Part shown: in pieces, positions 7,269-13,466 of the stretch | How positions within the stretch are numbered: the stretch's first letter is position 1 | How the letters are laid out: each line of letters opens with the position of its first letter | DNA from: Clostridia bacterium | GTDB taxonomy: Bacteria; Bacillota_A; Clostridia; Oscillospirales; Acutalibacteraceae | Assembly: GCA_017549665.1 (NCBI GenBank) | Contig: JAFYUD010000070.1 | Coordinates: 1 to 13,466, forward strand | Reading direction: 5' to 3' | Length of the DNA stretch: 13,466 nucleotides | Notes under the pieces: generated by a model | Told to the model about the DNA's origin: nothing | The model's input: only the letters and a program-made list of their open reading frames with translations | Databases searched by the model: none | Made by a program: the position numbers and the translations under genes

Positions 7269-8095
7269 CAGGACTTATTGACGTAGGCGGCGGAATGAGA
7301 GACGTTTACGGAAGCGGTGTCATAGATTGCTTTATTGACAACGGAATTACCTTTGATATGTGCATCGGAGTGTCTGCAGGAAGTGCAAACATCGCAAATC
7401 TTCTGTCGTCACAGAGAGAGCGCACATTCCGTTTCTATACAGAATATTCATCAAGAAAAGAATATATGAGCATGCAGAATTTTATCCGGACAGGCTCGTA
7501 TTTCGACCTTGATTATATATACTCAACACTGTCAGACGAAGACGGTGAAGACCCTATTGATTTTCAGGCAATCATCAGTAATCCATGTCCGATGATAACA
7601 GTTGTAACAGACGCAGAATCGGGAAAATCCGTATATCTCGGCAAGGAAGAAATCAGCAGAAATGACCTGTGGGTAATAAAAGCATCATGTGCTGTGCCAG
7701 GCGCTTGCAGGCCTTTCAGACACAACGGAAAGGAATATTTTGACGGCGGAATTTCCGACCCTATCCCCGTCGAAAAAGCATTTGAAATGGGATGTGACAA
7801 GGTCGTTGTAATTATGCCACGACCTGCAAAAGAAAAGAAAAGTGAGCATTCCCGTCTGATGAAACCGTTTCTCAAGGGATATCCTGCGATACTTAAGCTT
7901 ATAGCTGACAGACCGGAGATTTACAACAGAGAGCTGAAAATTCTCAATGACTATATAACGCAGGGCAAGGTTATTCTTATTTCACCTGATGATGACAAAG
8001 GCATAACAATGGTAACAACAGACAAAGCAAAGCTGACAGCATTTTATAACAAGGGCTATCATGATGCCGAGGCTGTGCTTGACAAAATAATTTGA
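7265..8095 (+). CDS. Patatin-like phospholipase
   Basis: A 276-residue protein beginning at TTG (7265-7267), overlapping the radC stop by 4 nt. It carries the three patatin signatures: a glycine-rich oxyanion loop DVGGGMRDVYGSGV (6-19), the nucleophile elbow GVSAG with S37 (GxSxG), and the dyad aspartate in DGG (D160-G-G162). Members are serine lipid acyl hydrolases using a Ser-Asp dyad. There is no signal peptide or membrane helix, so it should be cytosolic, acting on membrane lipid from inside. The compact length resembles the RssA/YjjU-type bacterial group rather than long outer-membrane patatins. The substrate cannot be read from the sequence. No terminator is evident after it; the GH13 promoter starts 9 nt past its stop. 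Confidence 0.9.
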   Translation: MTGLIDVGGGMRDVYGSGVIDCFIDNGITFDMCIGVSAGSANIANLLSSQRERTFRFYTEYSSRKEYMSMQNFIRTGSYFDLDYIYSTLSDEDGEDPIDFQAIISNPCPMITVVTDAESGKSVYLGKEEISRNDLWVIKASCAVPGACRPFRHNGKEYFDGGISDPIPVEKAFEMGCDKVVVIMPRPAKEKKSEHSRLMKPFLKGYPAILKLIADRPEIYNRELKILNDYITQGKVILISPDDDKGITMVTTDKAKLTAFYNKGYHDAEAVLDKII

Positions 8096-8103
8096 TTTAC
8101 TTA

Positions 8104-8132
8104 TTGACATAAGCACTTTAGTGTAATACAAT
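8104..8132 (+). promoter_or_regulatory. Consensus-like promoter for the GH13 gene
   Basis: A perfect TTGACA (8104-8109), 17-nt spacer, TACAAT (8127-8132). The spacer contains the small palindrome CACTTTAGTG. A purine-rich GAGAGGAG (8147-8154) precedes the ATG at 8163. Ten of 17 spacer bases match the MocR promoter spacer downstream. Confidence 0.82.
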
Positions 8133-8162
8133 AAAAACAAAAACAAGAGAGGAGCATTTATT

Positions 8163-9830
8163 ATGCAAAAGACACAATGGTATAAAGACGCCGTATGTTA
8201 TCAGATCTGGCCCCGTTCATTCTGCGACGGCAACGGTGACGGAATCGGTGACCTTGAAGGCGTACTCTCAAAGCTCGATTATCTCAAGGATCTCGGAATC
8301 AACTGTATCTGGTTTTCTCCCCTTTACTGCTCACCCAATGCAGACATGGGTTACGATATTTCTGACTACAGAAACATTTCTCCCGACTATGGTGACAATG
8401 AACTTTTCAAAAAGGTTCTTGATGAAGCTCATAAGCGTGGCATCAAGGTAATCATGGACCTTGTTGTAAATCATACATCTGATGAACACGAATGGTTCAA
8501 GCAGGGTATCGATAAGAACAGCAAATACCACGATTATTATCACTGGCGTGACGGCAAGGGCAAGAGACTTCCCAACAACTGGTCATCACTCTTCGAGGGT
8601 AAGGCATGGGAATACAATGAGAAAAACGGTCAGTACTACATGCATCTTTTCGCAAAGAAGCAGCCTGACCTTAAAATGGAAAATCCCGAAGTCCGCCGTG
8701 AAGTAAAGGAAATCATGAAATACTGGCTTGATATGGGTGTTGACGGCTTCCGTGAGGACGTTATCACATTCATTTCAAAGCGTGACGGTCTTCCCAACGG
8801 CCTCCCCATTCCTCAGGCTTGCGGTATGGAGCATTACATGGACGGTCCCCGCATCCACGAATATCTGACAGAATTCAAGCAGGTTCTTGATGAATACGAC
8901 TGCTTCGTTGTCGGTGAAGCTCCCCTTATGACAGTAAAGAAAGCTCTCAAGTACATTCAGGAAGGTCCTGATCAGGAGCTTGACATGATGTTCCACTTCC
9001 AGCACATGGAAGCTGACTGTATCTTTATGGATTGCCTTTCAAAGCCCTTCAGTCTCAAGCAGCTCAAGGGTGTATTCACAGACTGGCAGGAAGGCCTTAA
9101 AGGCAAGGCATGGAACGCCCTTTACATGGAAAACCATGACCATCCCCGTATCATCAACCGTTACGGCAGTGTAAAATACAGAAATGAAAGTGCCAAGTCC
9201 ATTGCAAATGCTTACATGCTTCAGTGCGGCACACCCTTCGTTTATCAGGGTCAGGAGCTGGGTATGATCAACATTGATCTTCCCGAGGTTGAAGATTATC
9301 AGGACGTTTTCGCAGTAAACAATGCAAAGACTCTCAAGCTCTTCGGCTTCTCTGACGAAAAAATAAAGGCAAGACTCAAGCAGTCAAGCAGAGGTAACGC
9401 AAGAACACCCGTACAGTGGGATAATACAGAAAATGCAGGCTTCACTACAGGTACTCCCTGGATGCCCGTTAACCCCGCTTACAAAGACGGTATCAATGCA
9501 GCTGACGAAGCAAAGGATCCCAATTCAGTTCTCAATCATTACAAGGCTCTTATCAGCTTCCGTAAGAATAATGACCTTATTTCAAAGGGTACATACAAAG
9601 AGCACTGCAAATCAAGCAAGGATCTTTATGTTTACGAGCGTGTATACAACGGACAGAAGCTTCTTGTTATCTGTTCATTCTCTGAGAAAGCAGTCAATTT
9701 CAAAGCTCCCACCGGTTATGACCTTACTCAGGGCAAGGCAATTCTCTGCAGCCATCAGGACAACCCCGTTTCAGCAGAAGGCTTCACAACAAGACCTTAC
9801 GAAACAAGAGTTTATCTTTTCGAGAAATAA
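8163..9830 (+). CDS. GH13 alpha-glucosidase, oligo-1,6-glucosidase type
   Basis: A 555-residue protein of the usual length for the GH13 oligo-1,6-glucosidase/alpha-glucosidase group. It cleaves the non-reducing glucose from short alpha-glucosides such as isomaltose or panose. Visible features: a Ca-site loop DGNGDGIGD (22-30), region I DLVVNH (99-104), nucleophile D199 in GFREDVI, acid/base E252 in VVGEAP, transition-state stabiliser D326 in ENHDHPR, and the GTPFVYQGQELGM segment (356-368). V200 right after the nucleophile is the residue associated with alpha-1,6 preference in this family (Ala/Thr goes with alpha-1,4). The Glu before D199 replaces the more usual Met. There is no signal peptide, so imported oligosaccharides are the likely substrate. 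It stands alone with its own promoter and terminator. Codon choice is more biased (AAC, CTC, CCC) than in its neighbours, suggesting strong expression. Confidence 0.92.
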   Translation: MQKTQWYKDAVCYQIWPRSFCDGNGDGIGDLEGVLSKLDYLKDLGINCIWFSPLYCSPNADMGYDISDYRNISPDYGDNELFKKVLDEAHKRGIKVIMDLVVNHTSDEHEWFKQGIDKNSKYHDYYHWRDGKGKRLPNNWSSLFEGKAWEYNEKNGQYYMHLFAKKQPDLKMENPEVRREVKEIMKYWLDMGVDGFREDVITFISKRDGLPNGLPIPQACGMEHYMDGPRIHEYLTEFKQVLDEYDCFVVGEAPLMTVKKALKYIQEGPDQELDMMFHFQHMEADCIFMDCLSKPFSLKQLKGVFTDWQEGLKGKAWNALYMENHDHPRIINRYGSVKYRNESAKSIANAYMLQCGTPFVYQGQELGMINIDLPEVEDYQDVFAVNNAKTLKLFGFSDEKIKARLKQSSRGNARTPVQWDNTENAGFTTGTPWMPVNPAYKDGINAADEAKDPNSVLNHYKALISFRKNNDLISKGTYKEHCKSSKDLYVYERVYNGQKLLVICSFSEKAVNFKAPTGYDLTQGKAILCSHQDNPVSAEGFTTRPYETRVYLFEK

Positions 9831-9838
9831 GCAGATTT

Positions 9839-9867
9839 TCACCCGCCATGTGCGGGTGATTTTTTTT
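9839..9867 (+). terminator. Intrinsic terminator of the GH13 gene
   Basis: TCACCCGC (9839-9846) pairs perfectly with GCGGGTGA (9852-9859) around a 5-nt loop, followed by eight T residues (9860-9867). It starts 8 nt after the GH13 stop codon. Confidence 0.93.
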
Positions 9868-9876
9868 GAAATTACA

Positions 9877-9905
9877 TTGACATAAAGCCTTAAGAGTTTT
9901 ATACT
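9877..9905 (+). promoter_or_regulatory. Promoter of the MocR-type regulator gene
   Basis: A perfect TTGACA (9877-9882), 17-nt spacer with CTTAAG, then TATACT (9900-9905). A second TATAAT lies at 9911-9916 but has no good -35. The leader to the ATG at 9949 has no well-placed ribosome site: AGGAAAG at 9921 is over 20 nt away, so translation may be weak. Confidence 0.75.
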
Positions 9906-9948
9906 GATCATATAATATTCAGGAAAGTGAGAATTTATATATAATCAG

Positions 9949-11025
9949 ATGACAACACAGAAACATGAAAAAAAATCAAAAGAACCTTTATACATGAGGC
10001 TGTACAAACAGCTTCGTGATGATATTGTAAACGGCAAAATTGCCGCAGGTACAAAGCTTGCGTCAAAGCGTACATATGCTGAGCATTCGGGTGTCAGCGT
10101 CATTACCGTGGAGTATGCATACAGACTCCTTGCAGATGAAGGCTACATTCAGCCTGTGGAAAGAAGCGGATATTTTGTCAGCAAGCTTGACAATGTAATA
10201 ACACCGCAGAATGACAGACACACGGAAATGAAGACTGATTCTTCAGCCGAAATTGACACTGACTTTCCTTTTGCAACATATTCAAAGATTTCCCGTCAGG
10301 TGCTGTCAAAATACGGTGAACAGCTTATTATAAAATCTCCTCATAACGGCTGCGAAATACTTCGAAATGCCATTTCCGACTATCTATTCAGATACAGAGG
10401 AATCACAGCACCTGCTGAAAATATTGTAATCGGCTCAGGTGCTGAATATCTTTATGCCATGATAGTCCAGCTTTTCGGCAGAGATATTGTATACGGGCTT
10501 GAAAACCCGTCATACGAAAAAATCAGAAAGGTCTATGAAGCAAACGGTGCATTTTGCGAAATGCTCCCCCTTGACAATCACGGAATTTCAACGGAAAGTC
10601 TTGCAAAAACAAAGGCAGACATCATTCATGTAACTCCATACAAAAGCTTTCCTACCGGCACTACAGCACCTGCTTCAAAGCGCTTTGAATATCTTTCATG
10701 GGCTAAACAGCACGGCGGAATAATTATCGAAGATGACTTTTCCTCTGAATTTGCAGTCAACACAAAACCTGTGGAAACAATCTTTTCAATGGACATGAAT
10801 TCATCAGTCATATATATGAACACTTTTTCAAAAAGCTTGACCTCTGCCATCAGAATCGGATATATGATTCTGCCCTCTTCCCTTGCAGAAGAATACAGAG
10901 AAAAGCTGGGCTTTTACTCCTGCACAGTGCCCGTTGCAGACCAGTACATTCTGGCTGAATTCATAAACAGCGGAAGCTTTGAACGGCACCTGAACAGAAT
11001 GCGGAGAAAAATACGCAAAAACTGA
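9949..11025 (+). CDS. MocR-type GntR-family regulator with aminotransferase domain, C-terminally truncated
   Basis: Residues 13-80 are a GntR winged helix-turn-helix (LYKQLRDDIVNGKIAAGTKL, SKRTYAEHSGVS, LADEGYIQPVERSGYFV). After a polar linker (81-108) comes a fold-type I aminotransferase-like domain with GSGAEYLYAMI, ENPSYEKIRK, the pyridoxal-ring Asp region IIEDDFSSEF (262-263), and the PLP lysine K295 in TFSKSLTSAIRIGY. MocR regulators bind PLP or a PLP adduct as effector. The protein ends at 358 residues, right after GSFERHLNRMRRKIRKN, whereas family members run to about 450-500 and carry a further small domain with the carboxylate-binding Arg. The stop is only 28 nt before the next promoter, so the missing part is not present in another frame. 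It may be a decaying gene or a shortened regulator. Target unknown; candidates are its own promoter, the GH13 gene and eutH. Confidence 0.87.
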   Translation: MTTQKHEKKSKEPLYMRLYKQLRDDIVNGKIAAGTKLASKRTYAEHSGVSVITVEYAYRLLADEGYIQPVERSGYFVSKLDNVITPQNDRHTEMKTDSSAEIDTDFPFATYSKISRQVLSKYGEQLIIKSPHNGCEILRNAISDYLFRYRGITAPAENIVIGSGAEYLYAMIVQLFGRDIVYGLENPSYEKIRKVYEANGAFCEMLPLDNHGISTESLAKTKADIIHVTPYKSFPTGTTAPASKRFEYLSWAKQHGGIIIEDDFSSEFAVNTKPVETIFSMDMNSSVIYMNTFSKSLTSAIRIGYMILPSSLAEEYREKLGFYSCTVPVADQYILAEFINSGSFERHLNRMRRKIRKN

Positions 11026-11053
11026 AAATGTCCGTTTCAATATATTGTAATTA

Positions 11054-11082
11054 TTGATTTATTTTTATAAATATGCTATACT
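11054..11082 (+). promoter_or_regulatory. Extended -10 promoter for eutH
   Basis: TTGATT (11054-11059), a 17-nt AT-rich spacer ending ATGC, then TATACT (11077-11082); the TG before the -10 makes it extended. AGGAG (11101-11105) sits 7 nt before the ATG at 11113. Confidence 0.75.
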
Positions 11083-11112
11083 TCACACAAAAAAATCAAC
11101 AGGAGAAATTTC

Positions 11113-12183
11113 ATGAATATACTCTCAATCATATTTGCAGTGTTTGCGATAATCGGTGCTCTTGACCGTATTACAGGCAATCACTTCAAGCTCGGCGAAG
11201 AATTTGAAAAAGGTATAACAGCATCGGGTACACTTGCACTTGCAATGGTCGGTATGATATGCATCGCACCTACTCTTGCGAATCTTATTTCACCCGTGCT
11301 TGAGCCGTTTTCAGCTCTTACGCACATTGACAAATCATTTTTAGGCAGCTTCATTGCCAACGATATGGGCGGTGCATCTATTGCTTCCGTGCTTGCTTCT
11401 GACGAGGTTGTGGGCGGTTTCAACGGTCTCGTAGTTGCATCAATGATGGGATGCACCATCTGCTTCACCGTGCCGGTTGCACTCAAGACAATTGACAGCA
11501 AATATCACAAGGAAGTTTTAAGCGGTATTCTCTGCGGTATTGCAACTATGCCCATCGGCTGTATCGTTTCAGGTATCATGCTTGGAATTTCCTTCGGCTC
11601 ACTTATGCTTAATCTTATCCCCGTTATTCTTATGGCTGCGATAACTTGCATAGGTCTTGTTTTCAAGCCTGACCTCTGCCGTAAAATTTTCGGAATTATA
11701 GGAAAAATTGTTATTATCATAATCACTGTCGGTCTTGCGGCAGGAATCTTCGAGTACATAACAGGCTATACACTCATTCCCGGAATGGCACCCGTAGAAG
11801 AAGGCTTTGCTATCGTTGCGGGAATTGCAATAATACTTGCAGGTGTATTCCCTCTTATTGCATTCATCTCAAAAATCTGCAAAAAGCCTTTTATGAAAAT
11901 CGGCAGCAAAATCGGCATCGACGAAAACAGCGTACTCGGTCTGATTTCTTCTCTTGCAAACAGTATTCCCACATTTGACCTTGCGGAAAAGATGAACGAA
12001 AAAGGCCGGATGATGAATATGGCATTCACTGTTTCCGCATCTTTTGTTTTCGGTGACCACCTTGCATTCACAATGGCATATGACAAAGCATACCTTCCTG
12101 CAATGATTGCGGGTAAGCTCGTCGGCGGTATTGCCGCTGTCGTTGCCGCACACTTTATGTATAAAAAATCCGTGAAACAATAA
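11113..12183 (+). CDS. eutH: EutH-family ethanolamine permease
   Basis: A 356-residue, strongly hydrophobic multi-pass membrane protein with roughly ten helices. It carries stretches I recognise from EutH: FEKGITASGTLALAMVGM near 34-51, an ANDMGG segment near 82-87, FTVPVAL, MPIGCIVSGIMLG, GLAAGIFEYITGYTLIPG, and near the end SLANSIPTFDLAEKMNEKGR then FVFGDHLAF. EutH helps move protonated or neutral ethanolamine across the membrane, mainly when external ethanolamine is scarce. It is slightly shorter than the enterobacterial protein (about 408) because loops and the C-terminal tail are trimmed. In most genomes eutH lies among eutBC and shell-protein genes; none is in this window. The flanks are a MocR-type regulator and a GH116 enzyme. 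Family identity is confident; ethanolamine as actual substrate in this organism is inference. Confidence 0.92.
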   Translation: MNILSIIFAVFAIIGALDRITGNHFKLGEEFEKGITASGTLALAMVGMICIAPTLANLISPVLEPFSALTHIDKSFLGSFIANDMGGASIASVLASDEVVGGFNGLVVASMMGCTICFTVPVALKTIDSKYHKEVLSGILCGIATMPIGCIVSGIMLGISFGSLMLNLIPVILMAAITCIGLVFKPDLCRKIFGIIGKIVIIIITVGLAAGIFEYITGYTLIPGMAPVEEGFAIVAGIAIILAGVFPLIAFISKICKKPFMKIGSKIGIDENSVLGLISSLANSIPTFDLAEKMNEKGRMMNMAFTVSASFVFGDHLAFTMAYDKAYLPAMIAGKLVGGIAAVVAAHFMYKKSVKQ

Positions 12184-12208
12184 TTTGTCGGGAATGCCTC
12201 GACAAATT
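12182..12208 (+). other. Stem-loop starting in the eutH stop codon, no U-tract
   Basis: AATTTGTCG (12182-12190) and CGACAAATT (12200-12208) form a perfect 9-bp stem with a 9-nt loop. The sequence after it (CTGATTTACCCC) has no T run, so it is a poor intrinsic terminator. It sits in the 56-bp gap between eutH and the GH116 gene, and no convincing promoter follows. It may stabilise or process the transcript or dampen read-through. Confidence 0.6.
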
Positions 12209-12239
12209 CTGATTTACCCCCACAAAGGAGCGAAATTCT

Positions 12240-13466
12240 ATGGCAAAAATCATTACATCAAAAGCACACACAAGCGGTATTGCGCTTGGAGGCATCGGCA
12301 CAGGTACGGTTGAGCTTCTTCCCGACGGTGAATTTCACTACTGGCAGATTGCAAATCCCGAAAGATTCACTACGGTCAGCTGGGAAAAAGAAGTTGATGA
12401 CGGTGAAAACAGCACCGGTGCGCTTTCATTCTATGTCCGAACAAAAGACAATAACGGAAAAACTGTTGTCCGTAAGCTCGGAATGAAGACAGACCCAAGA
12501 GATTTTACATACCGTATGTTTGCATGGAACAAGCCTGTTGAAAAAATTGAATTTGACGGCAGATTCCCCGTCTGCAACATTGATTATATCGACAATGCTC
12601 TTCCCTGCAATGTTTCTCTCAAGGCAATTTCTCCTTTTGTGCCTCACAAGTCAGATATTTCGGCAACACCCGGTTTTTATCTTGATTTTACTATAGAAAA
12701 TCCCACAGACAAGGAAATTGAAATCAGTCTCCTTGGCACAATTCAGCCTGATTTTGCAAATGAAGGCGGCTGCGAAAATTCATTTACCGCTTTCGGTGAC
12801 ACTCACGCAGTATTCATGAAGCCTGCAACAGAAACAGACAAACCCAACTGCGGTAATCTCTGTTTCTCTGTCAGCTCAGACGGTGAAAAATCACACATCA
12901 CAGCTGATTTCAGAAAATATATAAAAGAATATGTCGCATATTCCAACGAATACGGCGTTACTCAGGAATCCGTCCTTTTTGATTTCAGAGATAACGGCAG
13001 ACTCAATGATTCTGATTACGGAAAGAAGCCTGCCGATATTCCCGAAGAAATTGAAAATGCAGATATTGATGCTCTTTACGACGAATATACAAAGCTTCCC
13101 TTTGCTGTATCATTACTTGAAAGAGTCAGACAGTTTGACCCTTCATTCCCGTCTGCAAAAGACGATAAAATCAATTATCTCAGGTATATCAAACAACAGA
13201 TAGAGAGAATGGATTGTGAATTCGGCTCTTCTGCTCTCTGCAGTGCAACAAAGCTTGCACCCAATGAGAAAAAGACTGTCAGATTCATTCTTACATGGTA
13301 CTTCCCCAATCATCTTACAGCTGATGGCAAAAAGCTCGGTCATTACTACGAGAATCTGTATAAGGATTCACTCGAAGCAAACAGATTCCTTGCAGAAAAC
13401 AACTATATAGCAGAAGCGGCATCTGCATTCTCAGACCTTATTTTCAATACAGATATGCCTACGGTG
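12240..13466 (+). CDS. GH116 beta-glucosidase / glucosylceramidase-like protein, 3' partial
   Basis: The ATG at 12240 follows AGGAG and opens a frame with no stop through the window end (409 codons). The start SGIALGGIGTGTVELLPDGEFHYWQIANPERF (about 12-42) is the hallmark of the GH116 N-terminal beta-sandwich domain seen in bile-acid beta-glucosidase GBA2 and bacterial and archaeal GH116 enzymes. The rest visible is that domain, up to SATKLAPNEKKTVRFILTWYFPNH, then ENLYKDSLEANRFLAENN and ASAFSDLIFNTDMPTV, which looks like the entry into the alpha-barrel catalytic domain. The catalytic Glu/Asp lie beyond the window. Family members hydrolyse beta-glucosides, beta-xylosides or glucosylceramide. 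No signal peptide, so it is cytosolic. Probably co-transcribed with eutH. Substrate unknown. Confidence 0.87.
   Translation, partial: MAKIITSKAHTSGIALGGIGTGTVELLPDGEFHYWQIANPERFTTVSWEKEVDDGENSTGALSFYVRTKDNNGKTVVRKLGMKTDPRDFTYRMFAWNKPVEKIEFDGRFPVCNIDYIDNALPCNVSLKAISPFVPHKSDISATPGFYLDFTIENPTDKEIEISLLGTIQPDFANEGGCENSFTAFGDTHAVFMKPATETDKPNCGNLCFSVSSDGEKSHITADFRKYIKEYVAYSNEYGVTQESVLFDFRDNGRLNDSDYGKKPADIPEEIENADIDALYDEYTKLPFAVSLLERVRQFDPSFPSAKDDKINYLRYIKQQIERMDCEFGSSALCSATKLAPNEKKTVRFILTWYFPNHLTADGKKLGHYYENLYKDSLEANRFLAENNYIAEAASAFSDLIFNTDMPTV

Noticed and set aside
7261..7281. ATG at 7261 as start of the patatin gene
   Set aside because: It is in a different frame and stops after six codons (TGA at 7279-7281).
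6513..8095. A CBASS-like defence module, because a JAB/JAMM protein and a patatin phospholipase are adjacent
   Set aside because: The JAMM protein is an ordinary full-length RadC with its helix-hairpin-helix region, and there is no CD-NTase or E1/E2-type gene nearby.
10990..11053. A simple frameshift explaining the short MocR protein
   Set aside because: Both other frames reach a stop within about 15-20 codons and the eutH promoter starts at 11054, leaving no room for the missing domain.
12182..12215. Intrinsic terminator ending the eutH transcript
   Set aside because: The stem is good but no T run follows, and the GH116 gene lacks an evident promoter of its own.
11113..13466. Part of an ethanolamine microcompartment operon
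   Set aside because: Only eutH is present; no shell-protein, ammonia-lyase or aldehyde dehydrogenase sequence appears on either side.

Overview
The window looks like a chromosomal segment of a low- to mid-GC Gram-positive anaerobe of the class Clostridia, plausibly a gut or rumen Oscillospiraceae/Ruminococcaceae-type organism. The basis is AGGAG-type ribosome binding sites, near-consensus sigma-A promoters, a clostridial-style RadC, a class A PBP with a long Thr/Pro-rich tail, and cytoplasmic glycosidases without signal peptides. No exact species can be read from the sequence. Almost all of it is coding. I see no rRNA, tRNA, CRISPR array, insertion sequence or phage gene.

Layout. (1) 1-2828, plus strand: the 3' part of a cyclic beta-1,2-glucan synthase-type membrane glycosyltransferase. 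It stops after the middle (cyclization/glycoamylase-like) domain and has no C-terminal GH94 phosphorylase domain. (2) 2808-2852: a bidirectional terminator shared with the convergent operon. (3) 6308-2854, minus strand: an apparent three-gene operon of a membrane-anchored SH3b protein, a class A penicillin-binding protein and RuvX/YqgF, driven by a strong promoter at 6376-6348. (4) 6449-8095, plus strand: radC followed by a patatin-like phospholipase whose TTG start overlaps the radC stop. (5) 8104-9867: a monocistronic GH13 alpha-glucosidase (oligo-1,6-glucosidase type) with its own promoter and terminator. (6) 9877-11025: a MocR-type GntR/aminotransferase regulator truncated at its C-terminus. 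(7) 11054-13466: an ethanolamine permease, EutH, followed by the N-terminal part of a GH116 beta-glucosidase that runs off the window.

How they may work together. The first half is envelope and housekeeping: glucan synthesis, peptidoglycan polymerisation and DNA maintenance. The second half is a small carbon-acquisition set: cytoplasmic alpha-glucosidase, regulator, ethanolamine uptake and cytoplasmic beta-glucosidase. The GH13 and MocR promoters share sequence in their spacers beyond the core hexamers, which would fit one regulator acting on both, but this is inference.

I did not find a clear previously undescribed multi-gene system. The most unusual points are the glucan synthase lacking its GH94 domain, the truncated MocR regulator, the orphan eutH paired with a GH116 enzyme, and a hairpin that starts in the eutH stop codon and has no U-tract.
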